A stretch of 64,000 bases of DNA, from assembly GCA_948442365.1 (NCBI GenBank), contig CAOJRU010000009.1, positions 1 through 64,000 of the forward strand, given 5' to 3'. A program made the position numbers and the translations under genes. Shown here in pieces: positions 28,921 to 38,083 of the stretch. A model generated the notes under the pieces. That model ran no database searches. It had not been told where the DNA came from and worked only from the letters and a program-made list of their open reading frames with translations. This stretch comes from an uncultured Clostridium sp. Its GTDB lineage: Bacteria > Bacillota > Clostridia > TANB77 > CAG-508. How positions within the stretch are numbered: the first letter of the stretch is position 1; each line of letters begins with the position of its first letter.

Positions 28921-29613
28921 ATGGAAATTATATCACAAATACTTAATTCATTTTGGTTTGAAACAATTTTTAAATTAACATTAGGTTTTATACTAGCTGG
29001 TGTCATAGGGTTAGAGCGTTCTTCTTGGAGTAAACCAGCAGGATTTAGAACTTATGCTTTAGTAGGAATTAGTGCGGTATTAATGGTATTATGTGGGGAG
29101 CACATGTCAAAAATCTATGACATTGACCCATCCAGAATATCGGCACAATTATTATCAGGAATAGGATTTATTGGTGCAGGTACGATCTTAAGAGATGGCT
29201 TTAATGTAAAAGGATTAACAACAGCTGCTGGATTATTATCCGTCACGTGTATTGGTCTAAGTATTGGAGCTGGTTTTTACTTAGGTGGTATTGTAACAAC
29301 CGTGATTGTATATATCATATTATCTTATTCTTATAAAATATCAGACAAATTAGATCATTTTAGTGTATTAGAATTAGATATAAAAATAAATAAAGATACG
29401 AAAGAAACATTAGCTGAAGTTGAAAAATGTCTTAGTAACTATAAAATAGAGATAAAACAGATTAAAAAACAAGCTAAAGAAGATAAAGAGGAAAAAGGAG
29501 AAACCGTACATATTGTTGGACACTACAATAAGAAATCATTTAAAAAGAATGAACTATTAAGAAATATTACGGCTATTGAAAACATAGAAGAAATTTTAGA
29601 AGACGAAAGTTAA
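28921..29613 (+). CDS. MgtC/SapB family membrane protein
   Basis: 230 residues. Conserved MgtC core GVIGLERSSWSKPAGFRTYA, GISAVLMVL and RISAQLLSGIGFIGAG, with about four to five membrane helices in the first 140 residues, then a cytoplasmic ACT-like domain (residues 145-230). In other bacteria MgtC-type proteins act on Mg2+ stress or bind the F-type ATPase; the job here is not defined. It has its own promoter and precedes cysE by 44 bases. Confidence 0.85.
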   Translation: MEIISQILNSFWFETIFKLTLGFILAGVIGLERSSWSKPAGFRTYALVGISAVLMVLCGEHMSKIYDIDPSRISAQLLSGIGFIGAGTILRDGFNVKGLTTAAGLLSVTCIGLSIGAGFYLGGIVTTVIVYIILSYSYKISDKLDHFSVLELDIKINKDTKETLAEVEKCLSNYKIEIKQIKKQAKEDKEEKGETVHIVGHYNKKSFKKNELLRNITAIENIEEILEDES

Positions 29614-29657
29614 TAACCAATGAAAATAGCATGCATATCATATAAGAGGTGATAGGT

Positions 29658-30173
29658 ATGTTATTTTTTAAGGAATTGTATGAAGATGCAAAAAATATAA
29701 AAGAAAAGGATCCAGCTTCCAGAAATATATTAGAAGTTATGATTTTATATCCAGGATTCCATATCCTTATTTTTCATAAATTAGGACATTTTTTATATCG
29801 TCATAAATTGTTGTTCCTAGCTCGACTTGTTTCACAAATAGGAAGATTTTTTACTGGAATTGAAATTCATCCAGGAGCTACAATAGGAAAAAGGTTGTTT
29901 ATCGATCATGGTATGGGAATTGTAATAGGTGAAACAGCAACCATAGGTGATGATTGTACCATTTATCATAATGCAACATTAGGAGGAACAGGAAAAGATA
30001 AATATAAAAGACATCCTGATATTGGAAATCATGTAATGGTAGGAGCTGGAGCCAAAATACTAGGCCCAATAAAAGTGGGAGACTATGTTAAAATAGGTGC
30101 TAATAGTACTGTGCTAACAGATATTCCAGATCATGTCACAGTAGTTAGATGCAATGAAATTATAAAGAAATAA
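29658..30173 (+). CDS. cysE: Serine O-acetyltransferase
   Basis: 171 residues from ATG 29658, with AAGAGGTGATA before it. Left-handed beta-helix acyltransferase: [42 protein letters not shown] and [15 protein letters not shown] are the CysE signatures, with His in IDHGMG as catalytic residue. It makes O-acetylserine from serine and acetyl-CoA for cysteine synthesis. It is the short Bacillota form that lacks the N-terminal dimer domain. A MITE copy follows directly. Confidence 0.93.
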   Translation: MLFFKELYEDAKNIKEKDPASRNILEVMILYPGFHILIFHKLGHFLYRHKLLFLARLVSQIGRFFTGIEIHPGATIGKRLFIDHGMGIVIGETATIGDDCTIYHNATLGGTGKDKYKRHPDIGNHVMVGAGAKILGPIKVGDYVKIGANSTVLTDIPDHVTVVRCNEIIKK

Positions 30174-30180
30174 AATCCAA

Positions 30181-30453
30181 GTTGTGCCATTGGGGACGGA
30201 CCTTTTTGGCAATGTTTCTGTTATTAATAATAAAATAGTAAAAAATAAAAAAGTTTTTTTGTTCAAGATAATTATCATAGAACTTCTCTAAATTCATAAT
30301 ATGGTACCTTTCCATGCTATATGACATGAACACTTTCCATATTATGAATTTAGAAGTTCTAATTCAATTACTTTCAAGCAAAACTTTTTTATTTTTTACT
30401 ATTTTTATTTATTATTTTAAAATTGCCAAAAAGGTCCGTCCCCAGTGGCACAA
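30181..30453. mobile_element. Full-length palindromic MITE-like element, copy B
   Basis: About 270 bp with 32-base terminal inverted repeats: GTTGTGCCATTGGGGACGGA... at the left and ...TCCGTCCCCAGTGGCACAAC at the right. The interior repeats the AAGTTTTTTTGTTCAAGAT..ATCATAGAA and AATTCAATTACTTTCAAGC pattern of copy A with an inner hairpin AAATTCATAATATGG / CCATATTATGAATTT. It lies between convergent cysE and the PyrE-like gene, where it could also act as a terminator. Confidence 0.8.
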
Positions 30454-30458
30454 CTTTT

Positions 30459-31316
30459 TTATAAGTGATAAAGATTATCTTCTGTTAAAATTTTGGCTCT
30501 TTTTAGTGTTCTTTCATCAGAAGAATTTAAAGCATTTTCTATAAATTCTGGGTGATTAATTAAAAAGTTTCTCATCGTTTCGTATGGGTCATGATAAAAA
30601 CCTTTTAGCATTTCTAATTGACCTTGATTGATAATGCCTAATTCAAAAGCTTTTTCAAATAGTGTATTATCTACTAATGCTAGAGGAATGGTTTTAATTC
30701 CTTCTTTTTCTAAGACTTCGGTTCCACCTTGTTTTCGATCTACAACATAGCAAGTCCATAACAACTTACCATTTAAGTTTTTAATGGCTGGAATCCATGA
30801 ACGAACATAATTAGAAGCAGCTGTTACTAAATCAGATGCATTTAATACGGTTTTACCTTCTATATTTGTTATTTTTTCTGTAGAAGAAAAGTCATAAGGA
30901 CTTACAAAAGCTTCCATATCTTTAAATAATGTAAGATGTGGTTTCTTTAAAAGATAGGCAATCATATTAGAAAAATACCAATCTCTTCTTTCTCCTCCAG
31001 ATATATAATCAATTTCATCTACATTGACGTTGTCTGTGATGGCTTTAATCATAGTGTCAATGGTATATTTAAATATACTGTTTTTTTCATATTGTGCTAA
31101 TACGTTATCAAATACTTTTTTTGGTAAATGAATTCGATCTGCTAATAAAGTATCAATATAAGATAAGAATTCGGTTGCTTCTTTTTCATTTCCATAAAGA
31201 AAATGCGTGTTTACAAAGTAGGGCGAGATCGTTCCAGATGTTAAAAAGAATGGTTTGTTTTCTTCACAAAATTTTACGGCTTTGGTTTCAAATAAATATG
31301 ACATGATATCAGACAT
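30459..31316 (-). CDS. Orotate phosphoribosyltransferase-like protein
   Basis: 285 residues from ATG 31316 (AAGGAGGAACC upstream). LTSGTISPYFVNTHF near the N-terminus resembles the substrate loop of PyrE (KSGR.SPYFxN), and YISGGERRDWYFS is the hallmark of a larger PyrE-related family in Clostridia. The canonical PRPP-binding signature of PyrE is not clearly present, and the protein is longer than PyrE (about 210). It is divergent from pyrC and sits beside pyrC, pyrF, pyrK and pyrD, the only part of the pathway that would otherwise be missing is orotate to OMP. Role as the cell's OPRTase is an inference. Confidence 0.7.
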   Translation of the reverse strand: MSDIMSYLFETKAVKFCEENKPFFLTSGTISPYFVNTHFLYGNEKEATEFLSYIDTLLADRIHLPKKVFDNVLAQYEKNSIFKYTIDTMIKAITDNVNVDEIDYISGGERRDWYFSNMIAYLLKKPHLTLFKDMEAFVSPYDFSSTEKITNIEGKTVLNASDLVTAASNYVRSWIPAIKNLNGKLLWTCYVVDRKQGGTEVLEKEGIKTIPLALVDNTLFEKAFELGIINQGQLEMLKGFYHDPYETMRNFLINHPEFIENALNSSDERTLKRAKILTEDNLYHL

Positions 31317-31403
31317 AATGGTTCCTCCTTAAATTTTTATTCTACGAGTATTGTAAATAAAAAATTAGAATTTGTCAATTGTTCTTGTTCTAATTTCTAG
31401 TGT

Positions 31404-31432
31404 TTTATAGAATGATATACTTTTTTTGTCAA
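31404..31432 (-). promoter_or_regulatory. Promoter of the PyrE-like gene
   Basis: Minus-strand TTGACA (31432-31427), 17-base spacer, TATAAA (31409-31404). Confidence 0.65.
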
Positions 31433-31438
31433 AAGATA

Positions 31439-31467
31439 TTGATAAAAGTCAAAAAAGATGATAAGAT
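31439..31467 (+). promoter_or_regulatory. pyrC promoter
   Basis: TTGATA 31439-31444, 17-base spacer, TAAGAT 31462-31467. Confidence 0.5.
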
Positions 31468-31494
31468 AAGAAAAAAGAAATTGGGGAGGTAAAA

Positions 31495-32766
31495 ATGAAA
31501 ACATTACTAAAAAATGGAACGCTAATTGACTATAAAAGTAATACATTTGAAAAAAAAGACATTTTAATAGAAGATGACAAAATAAAAAAGATTGAGAAAG
31601 AAATTACAGAAACAGCAGACAAAATAATAGACTGTACTAATTTTAATATTATACCTGGAATGATTGATATACACTGCCATTTAAGAGAACCTGGATTTGA
31701 GCATAAAGAAACAATCGAAACAGGTAGCAAGAGCGCCGTTTGTGGTGGTTTTACTACAATTTGTCCAATGCCAAATACAAAACCAACGCCAGATAGCGCT
31801 ATTGTTTTGCAAAAAATCATAGAAGAAGCCAAAAGAGTTAACTTATGTAATGTACTTCCTTATGCCTCTGTATCAAAAGGAGAAAAAGGAGAAGAGCTAG
31901 TAGACTTTGAAGAATTAAAAAAAGCAGGAGCTATTGCTTTTTCAGATGATGGAATGCCAGTTGTTAATAGTAAAATAATGAGGGAAGCTATTATAGAAGC
32001 CGATAAATTAGGAACCTTTGTTGCTTCACACTGTGAAGAAAAATCAGTAGCAGCAGGAGCCATCAATAGTGGAAAGGTAGCAGAACAATTAGGGGTAGAT
32101 GGGGTATTGCCAGAAGCCGAAGAAATTATGGCAGCCAGAGAAATCGTTATTGCAGAAACCAATGAGGTAAGAGCTCATATTTGTCATATTAGTACAAAAA
32201 CAACTAAAAACATGGTAAGAGACGCCAAAAAAAGAGGCGTTAAAATTACTTGTGAAACTTGCCCACACTACTTTACATTTACGGTTGACGAAGTCATAAA
32301 ATCAGGTGTTAATGCCAAAATGAATCCACCATTAAGAGAAGAAAAAGATAGATTAGCCATCATAGAAGGTTTAAAAGAAGGAACCATAGATGCTATTATT
32401 ACAGATCATGCACCACATACGGAAGAGGAGAAAAATAAAGGACTAGCAACTGCACCAAATGGAATTATTGGATTTGAAACAGCTTTATCGGCAGAAATTA
32501 TGAACTTAGTTGATACAGGAGACTTAACCTACTTAGATTTAGTTAGACTAACTTCTTATAATCCTGCTCAATTATTAAAAATTGACAGAGGAACCATTAA
32601 AGAAGGAAAAATAGCAGATATTACCATATTTGATCCAAATGAAACTTATACCTATACAAAAGAAATGGTTGTATCCAAAGCAAAAAATAGTCCTTTTATT
32701 GGAAAAGAACTAAAAGGAAGAGTGCATTACACCATTGTTGGAGGAAGAATCGTTTACGAAAAGTAG
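31495..32766 (+). CDS. pyrC: Dihydroorotase
   Basis: 423 residues. The metal-binding DIHCHLREPGFEHKE, FTTICPMPNTKPTPD, SHCEEKS, HICHIST and TDHAPHTEEEK are the class I dihydroorotase motifs, including the bridging-Lys region replaced by GAIAFSDDG. It cyclises carbamoyl-aspartate to dihydroorotate in pyrimidine synthesis. ATG at 31495 follows GGGGAGG. A perfect AT-rich hairpin follows the stop. Confidence 0.95.
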   Translation: MKTLLKNGTLIDYKSNTFEKKDILIEDDKIKKIEKEITETADKIIDCTNFNIIPGMIDIHCHLREPGFEHKETIETGSKSAVCGGFTTICPMPNTKPTPDSAIVLQKIIEEAKRVNLCNVLPYASVSKGEKGEELVDFEELKKAGAIAFSDDGMPVVNSKIMREAIIEADKLGTFVASHCEEKSVAAGAINSGKVAEQLGVDGVLPEAEEIMAAREIVIAETNEVRAHICHISTKTTKNMVRDAKKRGVKITCETCPHYFTFTVDEVIKSGVNAKMNPPLREEKDRLAIIEGLKEGTIDAIITDHAPHTEEEKNKGLATAPNGIIGFETALSAEIMNLVDTGDLTYLDLVRLTSYNPAQLLKIDRGTIKEGKIADITIFDPNETYTYTKEMVVSKAKNSPFIGKELKGRVHYTIVGGRIVYEK

Positions 32767-32776
32767 TACGAATAGT

Positions 32777-32814
32777 TTGTTGAATTAGAAATCCTTGAAT
32801 TTCTAATTCAACAA
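32777..32814. terminator. Terminator after pyrC
   Basis: TTGTTGAATTAGAAAT and ATTTCTAATTCAACAA form a 16-base perfect stem. The A/T-run after it supports termination in either direction. Confidence 0.65.
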
Positions 32815-32862
32815 AAAAATTTTGCGATTTTGGAATCTACTCAATTAGAAAGGAGGAGAAAA

Positions 32863-33642
32863 ATGAAAATATTAGTAATTGGTGATATTGTAGGAGAAAA
32901 AGCAGTAGAAAAATTAGAAAAAGAATTAAAGCAATTAAAACAGAATGAAAAAATAGATGTAACAATAGCAAATGGAGAAAATGCTGCGAATGGAAATGGA
33001 TTAACAAAAAAATTATTTGATAAAATATTACTAAGTGGAGTAGATATCATAACGATGGGAAATCATACATGGGGAAATCAAGAAATTTATGATTTCATTG
33101 ATGATGAGAGAATTATAAGGCCAGCTAATATAACCAAAGGAATGCCAGGAAAAGGCTATACCATATACCAAAAAGATGGTATTAAAATATTAGTTATTAA
33201 TTTGATAGGAAGAAAATTTATGGAAGGAGTTTATTATTCTGATAATCCATTTACAACGGTTCAACAAATTTTAGAAGAAATAAAAAAAGATATAAAAATC
33301 GTAATGGTAGATTTTCATGCAGCATGGACAGGTGAAAAATTTAATATGGGATATTTTTTAGATGGAAAAGTAAGTGGAGTGTATGGAACCCATACACATG
33401 TGCAAACATCAGATGAAATTATTATGCCACAAGGTACAGGATTTATAACAGATATTGGAATGACAGGAGCATGCCTTTCCGATTTAGGATGTGATGTAGA
33501 AAATTCTATTCAAAGATATTTAAAAGATAAGCCAGTAAAAGACATTATATCAAAAAATGAAGTTATGATAAATGGATGTATATTTGATATAGATGAAAAT
33601 ACAGGAAAGACCTTAGTTATAAAAAGGTTACATATAGACTAA
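32863..33642 (+). CDS. ymdB: YmdB-family metallophosphoesterase
   Basis: 259 residues from ATG 32863, directly behind AAGGAGGAG. The motifs are GDIVGEKAVEKL, NGENAANGNGLT, GNHTWGNQE, DFHAAWTGEK and YGTHTHVQTSDE, the full set of metal ligands of YmdB. In Bacillus the enzyme hydrolyses 2',3'-cAMP and affects sporulation and biofilm decisions. It lies among pyrimidine genes, with a terminator separating it from pyrC. Confidence 0.9.
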   Translation: MKILVIGDIVGEKAVEKLEKELKQLKQNEKIDVTIANGENAANGNGLTKKLFDKILLSGVDIITMGNHTWGNQEIYDFIDDERIIRPANITKGMPGKGYTIYQKDGIKILVINLIGRKFMEGVYYSDNPFTTVQQILEEIKKDIKIVMVDFHAAWTGEKFNMGYFLDGKVSGVYGTHTHVQTSDEIIMPQGTGFITDIGMTGACLSDLGCDVENSIQRYLKDKPVKDIISKNEVMINGCIFDIDENTGKTLVIKRLHID

Positions 33643-33687
33643 ACAAAAATTATATTAGGTTAAATATAAGAAAAGGAGCAAGTTGCT

Positions 33688-34041
33688 ATGAAAAATTTAT
33701 TCATATGGTACCCAAAATGTACTACCTGTCAAAAAGCGAAGAAATATCTCGAGAACAACAATATTTCCTTTGAAGAGAGACATATTGTAGAAGAAACACC
33801 AAGCAAGAAAGAATTAGAAAGATGGATCAAGCAAAGTGGATTAGAAATAAAGAAATTTTTTAATACAAGTGGATTAAAATACAAAGAATTAAACTTAAAA
33901 GAAAAATTACCAAACATGACAGAGCAAGAAAAAATAGAGTTATTATCTTCTAACGGAATGTTAATCAAAAGGCCATTATTTGTTAGTGATAAAACCGTTT
34001 TATTAGGATTTAAAGAAAAAGAATGGAGAGAAAAGATATGA
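33688..34041 (+). CDS. ArsC/Spx-family protein
   Basis: 117 residues. The redox motif CTTCQKAKKYLE is at residues 11-14, and RPLFVSDKTVLLGFKEKEW is the conserved ArsC C-terminus. The family includes arsenate reductase and the RNA-polymerase regulators Spx and MgsR; the CxxC and the short length fit the YusI/MgsR-like group rather than true ArsC. The stop overlaps the pyrF start by 4 bases (ATGA), so they are coupled. Confidence 0.82.
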   Translation: MKNLFIWYPKCTTCQKAKKYLENNNISFEERHIVEETPSKKELERWIKQSGLEIKKFFNTSGLKYKELNLKEKLPNMTEQEKIELLSSNGMLIKRPLFVSDKTVLLGFKEKEWREKI

Positions 34042-34970
34042 AAGCAATCGATAGATTAATAGAAAAAATCAAAGAAACCAATAATCCAACCGTAATAGGA
34101 TTAGATCCAAGATATGAAATGTTACCAAAATGTATAACCAGTAAATATTCTCAAGATTTAGAAGGCGTTGCTAAAGCGATCCTTGAATTTAACAAAGAAT
34201 TAATCAATCATACATGTGATATTATTCCGGCAGTAAAAGTACAAATTGCTTTTTATGAGATGTATGGAATTCCAGGAATGGAAGCATTTAAGGAAACTTG
34301 TCAGTATGCCAAAGAAAAAGGTATGGTAGTAATGGCAGACAGTAAAAGAGGAGATATTGGCTCAACCGCACAAGGCTATTCCAATGCCTTTTTAGGAAAA
34401 ACGACAATAGGAGAAAAAGAAGAAGCTATTTTTGATGTAGATTTTGTTACTGTAAACCCATACATGGGAACAGATTGTATCAAACCTTTTATAGAAGATT
34501 GTAAAAAATATGACAAAGGAATCTTTGTATTAGTAAAAACTTCTAATCCATCTTCTGGAGAACTTCAAGATTTGAAATTAGAAAATGGTAAGGAAGTATA
34601 TAATCAAGTAGCAGAACTTGTTGAAAAATGGGGAGAAGAATTAAGAGGTGAAAACGGTTATAGCAGTGCAGCAGCTGTAGTAGGAGCAACTTATCCAGAA
34701 CAACTAGAACAAATTAGAAAGTTAGCACCACATACTTATTTCTTAATACCAGGTTATGGAGCACAAGGAGGAAAAGCAAAAGATATAGCTTTAGGATTTG
34801 ATAATAATGGTTTAGGTGGTATTGTCAATGCGTCAAGAAGTCTAATGTGTGCTTATAAATCTGAACAATGGAAAAAGGAATACCAGGAAGAAGAGTATGC
34901 AAAAGCAACCAGAGCGGAAGCATTAAGAATGAAAGAAGAATTAAATCAAGCAATCAAAATGAAAAAATAA
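34038..34970 (+). CDS. pyrF: Orotidine-5'-phosphate decarboxylase, type 2
   Basis: 310 residues from ATG 34038 (4-base ATGA overlap with the ArsC-like gene). VIGLDPRYEML, AVKVQIAFYE and the catalytic MADSKRGDIGSTAQGY place it in the long, type-2 PyrF group of Clostridia and Actinobacteria. It makes UMP from OMP. An in-frame ATG at 34023 is less likely. The repeat pair at 34973-35044 follows. Confidence 0.94.
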   Translation: MKAIDRLIEKIKETNNPTVIGLDPRYEMLPKCITSKYSQDLEGVAKAILEFNKELINHTCDIIPAVKVQIAFYEMYGIPGMEAFKETCQYAKEKGMVVMADSKRGDIGSTAQGYSNAFLGKTTIGEKEEAIFDVDFVTVNPYMGTDCIKPFIEDCKKYDKGIFVLVKTSNPSSGELQDLKLENGKEVYNQVAELVEKWGEELRGENGYSSAAAVVGATYPEQLEQIRKLAPHTYFLIPGYGAQGGKAKDIALGFDNNGLGGIVNASRSLMCAYKSEQWKKEYQEEEYAKATRAEALRMKEELNQAIKMKK

Positions 34971-34972
34971 TT

Positions 34973-35044
34973 TTTTTTGGCTAATTTGGGACAGGCACTA
35001 ATTAACCATTTTTGGCTAATTTTGGGACAGGTCTAATTAGCTAT
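34973..35044 (+). repeat. Tandem pair of REP-like units
   Basis: Two direct copies of about 35 bp, each TTTTGGCTAATTTGGGACAGG..CTAATTA, between pyrF and pyrK. The GGGACAG core recalls the ends of MITE copy A. Confidence 0.65.
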
Positions 35045-35070
35045 CCGCAAATTTAAAGGAGGGAAAAACT

Positions 35071-35862
35071 ATGGCAGAGCAAGTATATGCAGAATTAGTA
35101 AAAAAAGAGCAGTTAAAACCAGACATATTCAAATTTAGTGTGAAAGCACCAGGTATTGTAAAAGAGGCAAAACCGGGAAATTTTATAGAAATAAGAGTGA
35201 GCGAAACAACAGAACCTTTTTTACGAAGACCAATTAGTATTTATAACTTGGATAGAGAGAATGGCATTTTGGAATTTATTTTTCAAGTAAAGGGAAAAGG
35301 AACTGAAATTTTGGCCAAAAGAGAAGTTGGAAAACAAATTGATATCGTTGGTCCTATTGGTTATGGAACTTTTAAATATGAAGATTACCAAAATATAGCT
35401 ATTATAGGAGGTGGAATTGGCGTATTTCCACTATATGAATTGGCAAAATGTGCAAAAACAGATGGAAAGAATGTTACTACTTATTTAGGTTTTAGAAATA
35501 AAGATTTTGTGGTATTAGAAGAAGAATTTAAAAATATTTCAAATCAACTTATCTTAACAACAGATGATGGTAGTTATGCAGAAAAAGGATTTGCTATTCA
35601 GTATTTAGAAAAAGACATAGAAGCTGGAAAGGTAGATTCTATTTATGCTTGTGGTCCATTACCAATGTTAAAAGCTGTACAAAAATTAGCTATGGAAAAA
35701 GAGATACCATGTCAAATTTCTTTAGAAGAAAAAATGGCATGTGGTCTAGGGGTATGTTTGGGGTGTGCTGTTAAAACCGCCAAGAGTCCAAAAGATGCTC
35801 CTGAATATTGGCATGTTTGTAAGGCTGGGCCAGTGTTTAATGCAAAAGATGTAGAAATTTAA
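35071..35862 (+). CDS. pyrK: Dihydroorotate dehydrogenase electron-transfer subunit
   Basis: 263 residues. The FAD-binding domain has LRRPISIYN, the NAD domain has GGGIGVFPLYELA, and the C-terminal [2Fe-2S] ligands are in MACGLGVCLGCAVKT and HVCKAGPVF. PyrK transfers electrons from PyrD to NAD+. It is followed by pyrD, as in the 1B enzyme of Gram-positives. ATG at 35071 has AAAGGAGGG. Confidence 0.94.
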   Translation: MAEQVYAELVKKEQLKPDIFKFSVKAPGIVKEAKPGNFIEIRVSETTEPFLRRPISIYNLDRENGILEFIFQVKGKGTEILAKREVGKQIDIVGPIGYGTFKYEDYQNIAIIGGGIGVFPLYELAKCAKTDGKNVTTYLGFRNKDFVVLEEEFKNISNQLILTTDDGSYAEKGFAIQYLEKDIEAGKVDSIYACGPLPMLKAVQKLAMEKEIPCQISLEEKMACGLGVCLGCAVKTAKSPKDAPEYWHVCKAGPVFNAKDVEI

Positions 35863-35936
35863 ATTATAATAATTCATAGAATAGTAGTGGCACATTTTTA
35901 AATTTTATTTGCCACGTTAAGAAAAAGGAGGAAAAA

Positions 35937-36845
35937 ATGAATACAGCAGTTAATTTAGCAGGAATTAAGATGAAAAACCCAGTAACCGTAGCTTCAGGAA
36001 CATTCGGATATGGAAGAGAATTCAGTAATTTTTTTGACTTAAGCAAATTAGGTGGAATTATTACAAAAGGAACATCTTTGAAACCTAGAAGCGGAAACAA
36101 ACCTTCCAGAGTTTACGAAACGCCAAGCGGTATGTTAAATAGTATAGGTTTACAAAATCCAGGAGTAGAATATTTTGCTCAAAATGATTTACCTTTTTTA
36201 AGAAAATTTGATACAGCAGTTATTGTGAATGCTTGTGGAAGTAGTATTGAAGAATATGTAGAACTTTGCAAAGTACTTAACACATTGGATATTGATGGCG
36301 TAGAATTAAATCTATCCTGTCCCAATGTAAAAGCAGGTTGTATGGCATTTGGTAATACTTATGAAGGTGTTAAACAAGTAACTTCTGAAGTAAGAAAAGT
36401 GTTAGACAAACCTTTAATTGTAAAATTAACACCAAATGTAACAGATATTGCCTCTATTGCGAAAGCGGTAGAAGATGCAGGAGCTGACGGGGTATCTTTA
36501 ATTAATACTTTACTAGGTATGAAAATAGATATTAATAAGAGAAAACCTGTACTTGCTAATAATACAGGAGGGCTTTCTGGTCCAGCTATTAGGCCTGTAG
36601 CTGTTCGCATGGTTTATCAAGTAGCACAAGCAGTTAATATTCCTGTTCTTGGAATGGGTGGGATTGTAAATGGTGAAGATGCCATTGAATTTATGCTAGC
36701 AGGTGCGCAAGCTGTTTCTATTGGTGCTGGTAATTTTATCAATCCTTATACAAGCGTAAATACAGTTGAGGAAATAGAAAATTATATGAAACAATATCAC
36801 ATTGAAAATATCAATGATATTGTAGGAACGGTCCAAATGAATTAA
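35937..36845 (+). CDS. pyrD: Dihydroorotate dehydrogenase 1B, catalytic subunit
   Basis: 302 residues. The FMN-binding segments NPVTVASGTFGYG, GLQNPGV, ELNLSCPNVKAGCMAFG (active-site Cys of the 1B type) and GLSGPAIRPVA, MGGIVNGEDAIEF are present. It oxidises dihydroorotate to orotate; together with PyrK it is NAD-dependent. ATG at 35937 follows AAAGGAGG. Confidence 0.95.
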   Translation: MNTAVNLAGIKMKNPVTVASGTFGYGREFSNFFDLSKLGGIITKGTSLKPRSGNKPSRVYETPSGMLNSIGLQNPGVEYFAQNDLPFLRKFDTAVIVNACGSSIEEYVELCKVLNTLDIDGVELNLSCPNVKAGCMAFGNTYEGVKQVTSEVRKVLDKPLIVKLTPNVTDIASIAKAVEDAGADGVSLINTLLGMKIDINKRKPVLANNTGGLSGPAIRPVAVRMVYQVAQAVNIPVLGMGGIVNGEDAIEFMLAGAQAVSIGAGNFINPYTSVNTVEEIENYMKQYHIENINDIVGTVQMN

Positions 36846-36949
36846 AATTGCAATAGGATCTTCAAACTAATTGAAAGCTTCGTTCCAGCCAATTTTTGCA
36901 GAAACTCTAAATTAATGTTAAAAATAAGAGAAGTGAAAGGAAATGAAAA

Positions 36950-38024
36950 ATGAAAAGAACGCAAACGAGAAAAATTATGGTAGGAAAGGTAGCAATAGGA
37001 GGACAAAATAAAGTTGTCATCCAATCTATGTGTAATACCAAAACAAAAGATATAAAAGCAACCGTTAACCAGATTTTAGCACTTGAAGAAGCAGGTTGTG
37101 AAATTATTCGAGTTGCTTGTCTGGATAAAGAAGATGCCAAAGCAATTCAGGCCATAAAACAACAAATTCATATTCCAATCGTTGCTGATATTCACTTTGA
37201 TTATCAAATTGCTTTAGAAGCAATTGAAGCTGGTAGCGATAAAATTCGAATTAATCCAGGAAATATTGGTTCAGAAGAAAGAGTAAAAGCGGTTGTTGAT
37301 AGTTGCAAAAAGCATAATATACCGATTCGAATAGGGGTAAATAGTGGTTCTTTAGAAAAAGAATTGTTAGATAGAGATGGAAAACCAACAGCTAAAGCGA
37401 TGGTAGAAAGTGCCAAAAAGCATGTGAAAATCTTAGAAAAATTAGATTTCTATGATTATGCCATTTCATTAAAAGCTTCTAATTTAGATTTATGCATTCA
37501 AGCTTATGAAGAAGCAGCAAAAGAATTTTCATGTCCGCTTCATTTAGGAATTACAGAAGCTGGAACAGAATTTAGTGGAACTGTTAAATCAAGTATTGGT
37601 TTGGGTATTTTATTAAGACAGGGAATAGGAGATACCATGCGTGTTTCTCTTTCCGATGATCCGATAAAAGAAATTAAAGTGGCAAAAGAAATTTTAAAAG
37701 ATTGTAATTTGTATCATAAATCACCAACCTTAATTGCTTGCCCTACTTGTGGAAGAACACAAATTGATCTCATTCCGATTGCAAAAGAAATAGAAGAATT
37801 TTTACAAACGATGGAAGGTGATATTACAGTAGCTGTCATGGGATGTGCTGTAAATCGGTCCAGGTGAGGCAAAAGAAGCAGATATTGGAATAGCAGGAGG
37901 GATTGGCGAAGGTCTACTATTCAAAAAAGGCAAAATTATAAGAAAAATTAAACAAGAAAATATGGTACAAGAATTAAAACAAGAAATTAATAATATGTTA
38001 TGGGAGCGCTTTCACAGTGTGTAA
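36950..38024 (+). CDS. ispG: (E)-4-hydroxy-3-methylbut-2-enyl-diphosphate synthase, interrupted by a +1 CGG site
   Basis: 357 residues after recoding. N-terminal TIM barrel: [44 protein letters not shown]. The cluster ligands are CPTCGRTQ and the second site in [16 protein letters not shown]. Zero frame stops at 37865, three codons after the break. The +1 shift at AAT-CGG-TCC (37853-37861) restores the invariant VNGPGE, including the last 55 residues with the final Glu cluster ligand. It is the penultimate step of the MEP pathway; ispH follows 59 bases later and has the same kind of break. Confidence 0.94.
37856..37859 (+). other. +1 recoding site CGGT in ispG
   Basis: Zero-frame CGG at 37856-37858 after AAT; GGT at 37857-37859 restores the conserved N-G-P-G. 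It is the only site with T as the fourth base. Confidence 0.87.
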
Positions 38025-38083
38025 AAATAATATAAAGGATCTCTAGTTGGATAGTATGAAAATAGAAAAAAGGGGTTACGAAA

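Noticed and set aside
18192-30453. CRISPR array
   Set aside because: The repeats are inverted, few and unevenly spaced. No regular direct repeats and no cas genes were seen.
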